Shown here: positions 17,406-24,964 of the stretch, piece by piece
How the letters are laid out: each line of letters begins with the position of its first letter
Position numbering within the stretch: the stretch's first letter is position 1
NCBI RefSeq assembly: GCF_021272205.1
Contig: NZ_JAJSDX010000012.1
Coordinates: 1 to 64,000 of the forward strand
DNA: 64,000 nucleotides
DNA from: Pantoea sp. Mb-10
GTDB lineage: Bacteria; Pseudomonadota; Gammaproteobacteria; Enterobacterales; Enterobacteriaceae
Direction: 5' to 3'
Translations under genes and position numbers: made by a program
Notes under the pieces: model-generated
What the model was told of the DNA's origin: nothing
The model's input: only the letters and a program-made list of their open reading frames with translations
The model's database searches: none

Positions 17406-18164
17406 GTGAAGCAGACGCAACGTCATGACGCCATTATCGATCTGGTCCGGCGTCAGGGATATGTCAGCACGGAAGAGCTGGTGGATCACTTTGAAGTGAG
17501 CCCGCAAACCATTCGGCGCGATCTGAACGATCTGGCCGATCAGAACAAAATTCAGCGGCACCACGGCGGCGCGGCGCTGCCTTCCAGCTCAGAAAATACC
17601 GCGTGGCAGGATCGTAAAATGATGTGGTCGGTGGAAAAAGCGCGCATCGCCGAACGCGTTGCCAGCCAGATCCCCGATGGCGCAACGCTGTTTATTGATA
17701 TCGGCACCACGCCCGAAGCGGTGGCGCATGCGCTGATGAATCACAATAATCTGCGCGTGGTGACCAACAACCTCAACGTGGCAATTTTACTGATGAGCAA
17801 GCCCGATTTCCGCGTCATTATTGCTGGCGGCGAAGTACGCACTCGCGATGGTGGCATCATGGGCGAAGCCACGCTCGACTTCATCTCCCAGTTCCGCCTC
17901 GATTACGGCATTCTGGGCATCAGCGGCATCGATATGGACGGTTCGCTGCTGGAGTTTGATTATCATGAAGTGCGTACCAAGCGCGCTATCATTGATAATT
18001 CCCGCTGCGTGATGCTGGTCGTGGACCACTCCAAATTTGGCCGTAATGCCATGGTGAACCTGGGCAGCATGAGCCTGATCGATTATCTCTACACGGATAA
18101 AACGCCGCCTGCCAGCGTGCTTAAAGTCATTGAGCAACACGAGGTGCATCTGGAGCTGTGTTAA
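17406..18164 (+). CDS. glpR: DeoR-family repressor of glycerol-3-phosphate genes GlpR
   Basis: A 252-residue DeoR-family repressor. The N-terminal HTH (4-55) reads YVSTEELVDHFEVSPQTIRRDL, and the C-terminal DeoR sensor domain includes FIDIGTTPEAVAHAL and GILGISGIDMDGSLLEFDYHE. It binds glycerol 3-phosphate as inducer. The start is GTG; the overlapping ATG at 17404 is followed at once by TGA. The sequence begins MKQTQRH as in E. coli. Its likely targets include the two operator sites before glpD at 15964-16003. Confidence 0.96.
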   Translation: MKQTQRHDAIIDLVRRQGYVSTEELVDHFEVSPQTIRRDLNDLADQNKIQRHHGGAALPSSSENTAWQDRKMMWSVEKARIAERVASQIPDGATLFIDIGTTPEAVAHALMNHNNLRVVTNNLNVAILLMSKPDFRVIIAGGEVRTRDGGIMGEATLDFISQFRLDYGILGISGIDMDGSLLEFDYHEVRTKRAIIDNSRCVMLVVDHSKFGRNAMVNLGSMSLIDYLYTDKTPPASVLKVIEQHEVHLELC

Positions 18165-18538
18165 GTCCTGCGTGCGGCCTACGGGCCGCCCGCTGCGTGC
18201 CGCATGATGCCGCTTTTTTAATTATCCCTTCATTTCCCTGTCGCTTTTTCCCGTATGCCCAGCTTTACTTACTTTTCTGTTGTGCGCTCGCCTGGAACTT
18301 CTGTGGATTCACAGGAATTACAGTGAGGGATCACGCTGTTGCGCACCTGCTTCAATAGCGGGCGATGGCTGGCGGAGGCTGACGCCTGTTGCGGTGCAGC
18401 AGGTTGAAGCGACCTACACATCCTAACACCCGTGCGCGAGCAGTAAGGCGGAACACGGACCCGATCCGGCGTGAATCGCAAGCACACCCACTATTTTGCC
18501 AGGTGCACACTGAGGCGCACCGTGCCATAGGAGGCGCA
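18165..18538. other. Intergenic glpR-malQ
   Basis: A 374-bp noncoding gap. A GC-rich inverted repeat (gcggcctacgggccgc, 18173-18190) lies just after glpR and may end its transcript. I found no recognisable remnant of malP, malT or rtc genes, which separate these two genes in E. coli. The malQ Shine-Dalgarno (aggaggcg) is at the right end. Confidence 0.5.
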
Positions 18539-20569
18539 ATGAAGAACGGCAACCTTGATCAGGCCGCGCGTGATGCGGGCATCGCGGTGGACTTTATCAA
18601 TGCAAAGGGGGAAGCGGAAACCATCAGCGACGAGACGAAACGGGCTTTATTGGCGGTGATGGAAACGCCCCAAGGCACGCTACCGCTGCCGCCGGTGCAG
18701 GTGTTTACCGTGCGTGACAAGCGGCGGTTGCCGGTTGAGGGCAGCGGAGAATTTCTTTGGACGCTGGAGACCGAGGGCGGTAAGACGTTTAGCGGCAGCG
18801 TTCAGGGCGGTGAGGTGCTGATCCTGCCGCCGCGGCTGGCGCAAGGCTATCACCAGCTCACGCTGCGCAAAGGGCGTAAGCAGTGGCACACGCGCCTTAT
18901 CATCGCGCCGCGCCGCTGCTATCTGCCCGCCGCGCTGGCACAAGGTGAAAAGCGCTGGGGGGCGCTGGTGCAGCTCTATACGCTGCGATCCGAGCGCAAC
19001 TGGGGCATCGGTGACTTTGGCGATCTGCAGCAGATGCTGGAAAAGGTCGCGCAGCACGGCGGCGATTTTGTCGGGCTGAACCCGCTGCATGCGCTCTATC
19101 CTGCCCATGCGGCCTTTGCCAGCCCTTACAGCCCGTCGTCGCGTCGCTGGCTCAATGTGCTGTATATCGACGTCACTCAGGTTGCCGCTTTCAGCGAAAG
19201 TCACGCAGCGCAGCGCTGGTGGCAGCAGGCGAACACGCGCAAGGCGCTGGAAAACGCGCGCGCCAGCGACTGGGTGGATTACCCGGCAGTGGCGGCGCTC
19301 AAGCTACACGCGCTGCGCCTGGCATGGCCGACTTATGCGGCGGATGCCGCGTTTGAGGCCTTTCTGGCCGAAGGCGGTGATCACCTGCGCTATCAGGCGG
19401 CCTTCGACGCCCTGTTGACCGAACGCACACAGGACGCCTCTGGGGCATGGGGCTGGCCGACGTGGCCGGAAGGCTGGCACAATCCGCAGCAGCCTGAGGT
19501 GCAGGCCTGGTGCGCAGAGCATGAGGACGAGATCCGCTTCTGGAGCTGGCTGCAGTTCCTGGCCCAGCAGCAGTTTGCCGCTTGCTGGCAGCGCAGCCAG
19601 CAGTTGGGCATGACGGTAGGACTCTACCGCGATCTGGCGGTTGGCGTGGCGCAGCAGAGCGCAGAAACCTGGCAAGATCCGCAGCTATATAAGCTGGGTG
19701 CCTCGGTAGGCGCGCCGCCGGATCGCCTTGGGCCGCTGGGGCAAAATTGGGGACTGCCGCCGCTCGATCCGCACGTCATGCGCGCGCGGGGCTATCAACC
19801 TTTTATTGATCTTCTGCGCGCCAATATGCGCGACTGCGGCGCGCTGCGCATCGATCATGTGATGGCGCTGCTGCGTTTGTGGTGGATCCCCTACGGCGAA
19901 GGCGCCGATAAAGGGGCGTATGTCGCCTATCCAGTACGGGATCTGCTGGCGATTTTGGCGCTGGAGAGCCATCGCCACCGCTGTATGGTGATCGGGGAAG
20001 ATCTGGGTACGGTGCCCAAAGAGATCGTACGTATGCTGCGCGACAGCGGGATCTTTTCGTGGAAAGTCCTGTTTTTTGAGCAGGATGCGCAGGGGCGCTA
20101 TCGTCAGCCCGACGCCTGGCCGCGGCAGTCCATCGCAAGCGCCAGCACCCACGACTTGCCCACGTTGGCGGGATTCTGGCAGGCGGGCGATCTGGCGCTG
20201 GGGGAAAAATTTGGCATGTACGACGGTGAGGCTTTACGCGACCTGCAGCAGCAGCGTGACGTGCAAAAGCAGGCGCTGCTGGAAGCCCTGCAGCAGGCAG
20301 GTACTCTGACAAGCGTGCCGCGCAATACGGCCATGACCCCCGCGCTGAACGTTGCAATGCACCGTTACCTGGCCCAGACCGAGAGCGCGCTGCTGGGGCT
20401 GCAGCCGGAAGATTGGTTGGGCATGACCGCACCGGTGAACGTGCCGGGCACGGTGGATGAATACCCTAACTGGCGGCGAAAAGTCAACGTCACGCTGGAG
20501 GCCATGTTCGCGGACAAGGCGGTGAAAAAAGTGCTGAAGGCGGTAAGCGAGGCGCGTAAGAAAGAGTAG
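18539..20569 (+). CDS. malQ: 4-alpha-glucanotransferase (amylomaltase) MalQ
   Basis: A 676-residue GH77 enzyme that transfers glucan chains between maltodextrins and releases glucose. The C-terminal catalytic barrel includes RSERNWGIGDFGDL, NPLHALYPAHAAFASPYSPSSRRWLN, the Asp nucleophile region CGALRIDHVMALLRLWW and the acid/base Glu in MVIGEDLGTVP. The ASTHDLPTLAGFW segment completes the site. ATG 18539 follows ataggagg, so I reject an upstream in-frame start at 18389. It is slightly shorter than E. coli MalQ (about 694). In E. coli it is in malPQ; here malP and malT are absent and malQ stands alone after glpR. Confidence 0.95.
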   Translation: MKNGNLDQAARDAGIAVDFINAKGEAETISDETKRALLAVMETPQGTLPLPPVQVFTVRDKRRLPVEGSGEFLWTLETEGGKTFSGSVQGGEVLILPPRLAQGYHQLTLRKGRKQWHTRLIIAPRRCYLPAALAQGEKRWGALVQLYTLRSERNWGIGDFGDLQQMLEKVAQHGGDFVGLNPLHALYPAHAAFASPYSPSSRRWLNVLYIDVTQVAAFSESHAAQRWWQQANTRKALENARASDWVDYPAVAALKLHALRLAWPTYAADAAFEAFLAEGGDHLRYQAAFDALLTERTQDASGAWGWPTWPEGWHNPQQPEVQAWCAEHEDEIRFWSWLQFLAQQQFAACWQRSQQLGMTVGLYRDLAVGVAQQSAETWQDPQLYKLGASVGAPPDRLGPLGQNWGLPPLDPHVMRARGYQPFIDLLRANMRDCGALRIDHVMALLRLWWIPYGEGADKGAYVAYPVRDLLAILALESHRHRCMVIGEDLGTVPKEIVRMLRDSGIFSWKVLFFEQDAQGRYRQPDAWPRQSIASASTHDLPTLAGFWQAGDLALGEKFGMYDGEALRDLQQQRDVQKQALLEALQQAGTLTSVPRNTAMTPALNVAMHRYLAQTESALLGLQPEDWLGMTAPVNVPGTVDEYPNWRRKVNVTLEAMFADKAVKKVLKAVSEARKKE

Positions 20570-20573
20570 GGAT

Positions 20574-20599
20574 TGCGGCAGCGCGGGCGCGCTGCCGCA
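20574..20599. terminator. Strong hairpin between convergent malQ and nfuA
   Basis: An 11-bp perfect stem TGCGGCAGCGC (20574-20584) / GCGCTGCCGCA (20589-20599) has a four-base loop, five bases after the malQ stop. There is no T-run, so it may act with Rho or simply protect the mRNA 3' ends. Confidence 0.6.
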
Positions 20600-20605
20600 G
20601 AGACA

Positions 20606-21181
20606 TCAATAATAAGAGTGCTCACCGCGCTGGTGTTCAGTGAGATCGCGTACCCCTTTTAACTCCGGGAACGCTGCCAGCAGCTCTTTTTCAATGCCAT
20701 CTTTCAGCGTCACGTCAATCATGGAACAACCGTTACAGCCACCGCCAAACTGCAGGACGGCAAAACCGTCATCGGTGATCTCCATCAGTGACACGCGGCC
20801 ACCGTGGCCTGCCAGCTGTGGGTTAATCTGCGACTGAAGCAGGTATTCAACGCGCTCGACCATCGGCGCGTCGTCCGCGACTTTACGCATTTTGGCGTTA
20901 GGGGCTTTCAGCGTGAGCTGAGAACCGAGGTTATCGGTGACGAAATCAATCTCGGCGTCTTCAAGGTAAGGCGCGCTTAATTCATCAACGTAAGCAGAAA
21001 TCTTCTCAAATTTCAGTTCGGTGTCAGTGGCTTCGACCGCATCAGGCGGGCAATACGACACGCCGCATTCCGCGGTTGGCGTACCTGGGTTGATCACAAA
21101 TACGCGAATCTGGGTGCCATCTTCCTGTTTTGACAGCAGTTTGGCAAAGTGCTCTTGCGCAGCATCAGTAATACGGATCAT
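20606..21181 (-). CDS. nfuA: Fe-S cluster carrier NfuA
   Basis: A 191-residue carrier with a degenerate A-type N-terminal domain (1-~95) and a C-terminal Nfu domain with the cluster-binding GGGCNGCS (Cys149, Cys152). It holds a [4Fe-4S] cluster between two subunits and delivers it to apo-proteins, especially under iron or oxidative stress. The length equals E. coli NfuA. The IscR-like operator upstream suggests control by cluster demand. It is convergent with malQ; in E. coli gntT lies between them. Confidence 0.96.
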   Translation of the reverse strand: MIRITDAAQEHFAKLLSKQEDGTQIRVFVINPGTPTAECGVSYCPPDAVEATDTELKFEKISAYVDELSAPYLEDAEIDFVTDNLGSQLTLKAPNAKMRKVADDAPMVERVEYLLQSQINPQLAGHGGRVSLMEITDDGFAVLQFGGGCNGCSMIDVTLKDGIEKELLAAFPELKGVRDLTEHQRGEHSYY

Positions 21182-21193
21182 GGCGATAGCTCA

Positions 21194-21218
21194 ATAGTTG
21201 ACTAAATTACTTGGTTAT
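21194..21218 (-). promoter_or_regulatory. nfuA: Type-1 IscR operator at nfuA
   Basis: These 25 bases fit the known IscR type-1 consensus ATASYYGACTRWWWYAGTCRRSTAT at about 22 of 25 positions by hand, including a perfect half-site ATAGTTGACTA on the plus strand. They start 13 bp upstream of the nfuA start. E. coli nfuA (yhgI) is a reported member of the IscR type-1 set, so [2Fe-2S]-IscR repression is the likely control. Confidence 0.7.
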
Positions 21219-21239
21219 AATACGCCCAACGCCGCCGCT

Positions 21240-21917
21240 CTACAAGGTACGGCACAGGCAGCCTATATGTACGCTGGACGCGCCCTGCGCCAGCAAAATG
21301 CGGCAAATTTCCGCCACCGTACTTCCGGTAGTCACCACATCGTCAATCAGCAGGATATGGCGTCCCTGCACCGCCGTTTCAAGGCGAAAGGCGCCGCATA
21401 GATTGGATTTGCGGTCGCGAGCGCTGAGCGAGTGCTGAACCGCGCCGTGGCGGATACGGCGCAGCCCGTCGTGATATTCGCAGCCCAGCCAATGCGCCAC
21501 GGGTTGGGCCAGCAGGGCCGCTTGGTTGTAACCGCGCTGCCAGGCCCGGTGCCGGTGCAGCGGCACGCTCAGCACCAAATCCAGCGACGGAAGATGACCT
21601 TCACGCCGCATTGTTAATAATTTTAACAAAAGCAGTCGCGCCAGCATCACCCTGAGTGCGGTCGCGCGCGTAAACTTCAGCTGTAGCACCCAGTCACTGA
21701 GCGGCGGACGATAGTCACTAACGCACGTCAGGCTGTGCCAGCGCGGTGGCTGGCGTAAACAGCGTCCGCAGGGCGCATTGCCGCTGGCGGGTAAGCCGCA
21801 GCGCGGGCAGAGTGAGGGCAAGGGCGGAATGTGCCGCAGGCAGCGGCTGCATATGCCGTGTACAGCGATGCGCAGCGGCAATGCACATAGCCAACACAGC
21901 GTTGGGATTGCTAGCAT
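21240..21917 (-). CDS. gntX: ComF/GntX phosphoribosyltransferase-like protein
   Basis: A 225-residue ComF-family protein. The N-terminus carries eight cysteines in CxxC pairs (8/11, 23/26, 37/40, 50/53), typical of a zinc-binding module. The C-terminal phosphoribosyltransferase-like domain ends in the PRPP-type loop ILLIDDVVTTGST. The E. coli homologue is needed for using external DNA as nutrient, which links it to the hof genes at 40438-43851. It is divergent from bioH with 35 bp between starts. Confidence 0.9.
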   Translation of the reverse strand: MLAIPTLCWLCALPLRIAVHGICSRCLRHIPPLPSLCPRCGLPASGNAPCGRCLRQPPRWHSLTCVSDYRPPLSDWVLQLKFTRATALRVMLARLLLLKLLTMRREGHLPSLDLVLSVPLHRHRAWQRGYNQAALLAQPVAHWLGCEYHDGLRRIRHGAVQHSLSARDRKSNLCGAFRLETAVQGRHILLIDDVVTTGSTVAEICRILLAQGASSVHIGCLCRTL

Positions 21918-21952
21918 AGCGACCTCCTTTTCGCGATACAGGAGTGTATCTG

Positions 21953-22729
21953 ATGCCTTCGCTTTATTGTCACACCACGGGTGCAGGCGACACCGATCTT
22001 GTGCTGCTGCACGGCTGGGGGTTGAATGCCGACGTGTGGCAAAGCATTATTCCGCGGCTCGCGCCGCATTTTCGCCTGCATCTGATCGATCTGCCGGGCT
22101 ACGGTCGCAGCCGTGAATATGGGCCGCTGTCGCTGGCGGAGATGGCGCACTCGCTGCTGCCCGTCATTCCCGCGCGCGCGGCGCTGCTGGGATGGTCGTT
22201 GGGTGGGCTGGTGGCCAGCCAGTTGGCACTGACGCGGCCCGATAGGGTATCGGCGCTCATCAGCGTGGCCTCTTCGCCCTGCTTCTGCGCCCAAGAGGAT
22301 TGGCCCGGTATTAAACCGGAGACGCTGGCGAACTTTCAGCAGCAGTTAAGCGGCGATTTTCAGCGCACCGTGGAGCGCTTCCTGGCATTACAAACGCTTG
22401 GCACGGACAGTGCGCGTCAGGATGCACGCCAGCTGAAAGAGGCGGTGCTGGCGCAGCCGATGCCGGATATCGCGGTGCTGGAAGCCGGCCTCACTCTCCT
22501 GCGTGACGTGGACTTACGCAGCGCGTTAACGCAGCTTAACCTACCGTTTCTGCGGCTGTATGGCGCGCTGGACGGTCTGGTGCCGCGCCGCATCGCCACC
22601 CGGCTGGATGAGGCATTGCCCAACTCTCACTCGGTGACGATGGAGAAAGCAGCGCACGCACCGTTTATCTCGCATCCCGAGGCGTTTTGTCAGGAAATTA
22701 TCGCCTTTCTTCACCGCCTTCCAGGCTAA
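21953..22729 (+). CDS. bioH: Pimeloyl-ACP methyl ester carboxylesterase BioH
   Basis: A 258-residue alpha/beta hydrolase that removes the methyl cap from pimeloyl-ACP methyl ester in biotin synthesis. The nucleophile elbow GWSLGG has Ser82, with the acid in LYGALDG (~Asp207) and the base in [12 protein letters not shown] (~His235), matching E. coli numbering. [10 protein letters not shown] forms the oxyanion region. ATG 21953 follows aggag by 8 bp; an alternative GTG at 21944 overlaps that Shine-Dalgarno. Confidence 0.94.
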   Translation: MPSLYCHTTGAGDTDLVLLHGWGLNADVWQSIIPRLAPHFRLHLIDLPGYGRSREYGPLSLAEMAHSLLPVIPARAALLGWSLGGLVASQLALTRPDRVSALISVASSPCFCAQEDWPGIKPETLANFQQQLSGDFQRTVERFLALQTLGTDSARQDARQLKEAVLAQPMPDIAVLEAGLTLLRDVDLRSALTQLNLPFLRLYGALDGLVPRRIATRLDEALPNSHSVTMEKAAHAPFISHPEAFCQEIIAFLHRLPG

Positions 22730-22881
22730 ATCCGTTGCCGCAGTGGCAAATTCGCCACCAGCGGCAATACTTTTCTCGTGAGCTGCCTCGTTTTGCGGCG
22801 TGAATCAATCATCTTTCCCGCCAGTGGTGCTTCGCGAACGCTCACATCCCAATAATGGAAAATATGGATGAGGATTTGGCA

Positions 22882-23151
22882 ATGAAGATGATGAAATGGG
22901 CTGTAGCTTCTCTGGTGATGGGTGCGGTGTCGTTTTCGGCGTTTGCGGCGAAGGAAGTGACCAAAGAAGAAGTGAAAAAAATGAACCTGACTAAGATCGG
23001 CACGGTAAACACCACGGCGGAAACCACCTCGCCAATGGATGCCAAGCGCGTGCTGTCAAAAGCGGCCGATGAGAAAGGGGGCAAGTACTTCATGGTGATC
23101 GCCGGTCGTGAACACGGCAAGTTCAGCGCCACGGCAGACGTGTACAAGTAA
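22882..23151 (+). CDS. DUF1471 (YdgH/BhsA/McbA-like) periplasmic protein
   Basis: An 89-residue secreted protein. A signal peptide covers residues 1-22, with cleavage after AFA before AKEVTKEE. The mature ~67 residues form one DUF1471 domain, with the family pattern KIGTVNTTAETTSPMDAKRVLSKAADEKGG and a final ATADVYK. E. coli relatives (YahO, YhcN, BhsA) are stress-induced, but the exact orthologue is unclear. I chose ATG 22882 because gagg lies 8 bp before it and it starts the signal peptide. Its stop codon touches the stop of the next, convergent gene with no base between. Confidence 0.85.
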   Translation: MKMMKWAVASLVMGAVSFSAFAAKEVTKEEVKKMNLTKIGTVNTTAETTSPMDAKRVLSKAADEKGGKYFMVIAGREHGKFSATADVYK

Positions 23152-24840
23152 TTAGCCGCGCAACCACATAAATTGCCATGCAGCGAGCGCGATCGGCTCG
23201 CTGCCATCAAGTTTACGCCCGCTGATGACATCCTGATAGCGCCGCGCCTGCGGCAGCGTCATCGTGACCTCCCGACCGCTCAGATTAAACACGCACAGTA
23301 ATCCTTCATCGCTGTCCGGCGCGTGGCGACGGAACATCAGCAGCGCATTGTCACTCTCCAGCAGCGTCATGGGATTGTCGGGATGAAACGCGGGCTGACG
23401 CGTGCGCAGCTGAATGAGCGCGCTGAGGCGTTCAAACACCTGCTGACGCAGCGCATTGCCCCCGCCGATCCACTGTTCCACTTCGCGCAGGCTGTATTTT
23501 TCACGGTTGATGGCGCGGTTATGCCCGGCGGCGCGCACGCCCTCGTGGTCATTGCGCGATCCCAGAATGCTTTGAATATAAATGGCGGGCACGCCCGGAA
23601 ACGCCAGCAGAATGGCGTGCGCCAGCAAAAAGCGTCGCAGCCGCGTCTCATCGTCATCGCTTTGATGATTCAGGGCATCCAGGTAAGTGACGTTCACTTC
23701 ATACGGGCTGGTGGTGCCATCAGGATTGTTTTTGTAGGAGACCAGCGCCCCCTCCAGTGCCAGCTCGCGCACCAGCGCCCCAATCTCCGGTTCAGATAAA
23801 ATGCCGCGCGCCGGATTCAGGCCAATCCCATCGTGTGAGGCAAGGAAATTAAAGAATGTGGTGCCGCCGTTGCCCAATGCCAGCGTGCTAGCCCACTGAC
23901 GTAGCGCGCGCGCCGAGCCAGAGTGAATAGCATGCAGCACCAGCGGCGGCAGTGAAAACTGGTACACCATTTGGGCTTCGTCATGGCCGTTACCGAAGTA
24001 GCTGATGTTGTCTTTATGCGGCACGTTGGTTTCGGTAATGATCACCGTGCCCGGTGCCACTTCATCCGCGATGGCGCGGAACAATTTTACCAGCTGATGG
24101 GTTTTTGGCAGGTGGATACACGGGGTGCCCGGTGTTTTCCACATATAGCCGACGGCATCCAAACGGACATAATCCGCGCCCTTGTTCAGGTAGTCGAGCA
24201 GTACGCCGACCATGCGAATCAGCACCTCGGGATTGGCGAAGTTGAGATCGATTTGATCGGCGCTAAACGTGGTCCAGATAAAATGCGTCTCGCCGTTAGC
24301 CAGGGTGAAAGGCGTGAGCAGAGGAGAGGTGCGCGGGCGCGTCACGGCGCTGAGATCGGTGGCCGGCGGCATACTGATGAAAAAGTCGTCCCAGCCGGGA
24401 TCCTGCGCCAAATAGTGGCGAAACCAGGCGCTGTGTGCCGACATATGATTGCAGACAAAGTCGAACATCAGGCGCGTTTCGCTATGCAGCGCCGCGATAT
24501 GTTGCCAATCGCCGCAGATGGCATTGACTTTGTGGTAATCGATAACCGAGAAACCATCGTCGGATGAGTAGGGGAAAAAGGGCAGCAGGTGCACCAGATT
24601 AAAAGTGGATTGCAGATGCTGCTGAAAGAAGCGGGAAAAGCTCGACAGCGTGGGCTGCTCGGGTTCGCGGAACTGATCGGCGTAGGTAATCAGCACCACG
24701 TCTTTTTCGTCCCAATGCGCCTTACGCGGCAGTTTCACCCGATCGCGTGCTGCGCGAATGTGGGAGAGCAGACGTTCCCGCGCTGCAAGCGGAAAGCTGC
24801 CTTCGTAAATCTCATCGAGTAGTGCGTTGATTTTGTCCAT
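23152..24840 (-). CDS. GH13_18 glycoside phosphorylase, YcjM-like (glucosylglycerate phosphorylase)
   Basis: A 562-residue GH13 subfamily 18 phosphorylase. The nucleophile Asp228 is in YVRLDAVGYMWK, the acid/base Glu270 in VIITETNVPHKDN, and the third Asp337 in LASHDGIGLNP. Long stretches match E. coli YcjM, which splits glucosylglycerate with phosphate to glucose-1-phosphate and glycerate. Relatives act on sucrose or glucosylglycerol, so the substrate is an inference. E. coli ycjM sits in a sugar-transport operon; here it is a single gene between bioH and yhgF, where E. coli has feoABC-yhgA. No partner ABC transporter or hydrolase is nearby. Confidence 0.85.
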   Translation of the reverse strand: MDKINALLDEIYEGSFPLAARERLLSHIRAARDRVKLPRKAHWDEKDVVLITYADQFREPEQPTLSSFSRFFQQHLQSTFNLVHLLPFFPYSSDDGFSVIDYHKVNAICGDWQHIAALHSETRLMFDFVCNHMSAHSAWFRHYLAQDPGWDDFFISMPPATDLSAVTRPRTSPLLTPFTLANGETHFIWTTFSADQIDLNFANPEVLIRMVGVLLDYLNKGADYVRLDAVGYMWKTPGTPCIHLPKTHQLVKLFRAIADEVAPGTVIITETNVPHKDNISYFGNGHDEAQMVYQFSLPPLVLHAIHSGSARALRQWASTLALGNGGTTFFNFLASHDGIGLNPARGILSEPEIGALVRELALEGALVSYKNNPDGTTSPYEVNVTYLDALNHQSDDDETRLRRFLLAHAILLAFPGVPAIYIQSILGSRNDHEGVRAAGHNRAINREKYSLREVEQWIGGGNALRQQVFERLSALIQLRTRQPAFHPDNPMTLLESDNALLMFRRHAPDSDEGLLCVFNLSGREVTMTLPQARRYQDVISGRKLDGSEPIALAAWQFMWLRG

Positions 24841-24921
24841 CAGATCGCCGGGCCACGCGGAAGGTCATTTTTTCACACTGTTTTTTCAGCGTAGACGGGC
24901 CGGGCAATTTATCAACCTGCT

Positions 24922-24950
24922 CCGCGCGGAGGCGGCGAACCTCCGCGCGG
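24922..24950. terminator. Hairpin after yhgF
   Basis: An 11-bp perfect stem CCGCGCGGAGG (24922-24932) / CCTCCGCGCGG (24940-24950) with a 7-base loop sits 15 bp beyond the yhgF stop. The T-run (ttttctc) is on the plus-strand side, so for yhgF it is a hairpin without a U-tract. Confidence 0.5.
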
Positions 24951-24964
24951 TTTTCTCGGCAGGT

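Noticed and set aside
18389-18538. 50-residue N-terminal extension of malQ
   Set aside because: Its residues do not resemble MalQ and a strong Shine-Dalgarno precedes ATG 18539.
21198-21221. Sigma-70 promoter on the plus strand (TTGACT...TATAAT)
   Set aside because: The spacer is only 12 bp; the left part is better explained as an IscR half-site for nfuA on the minus strand.
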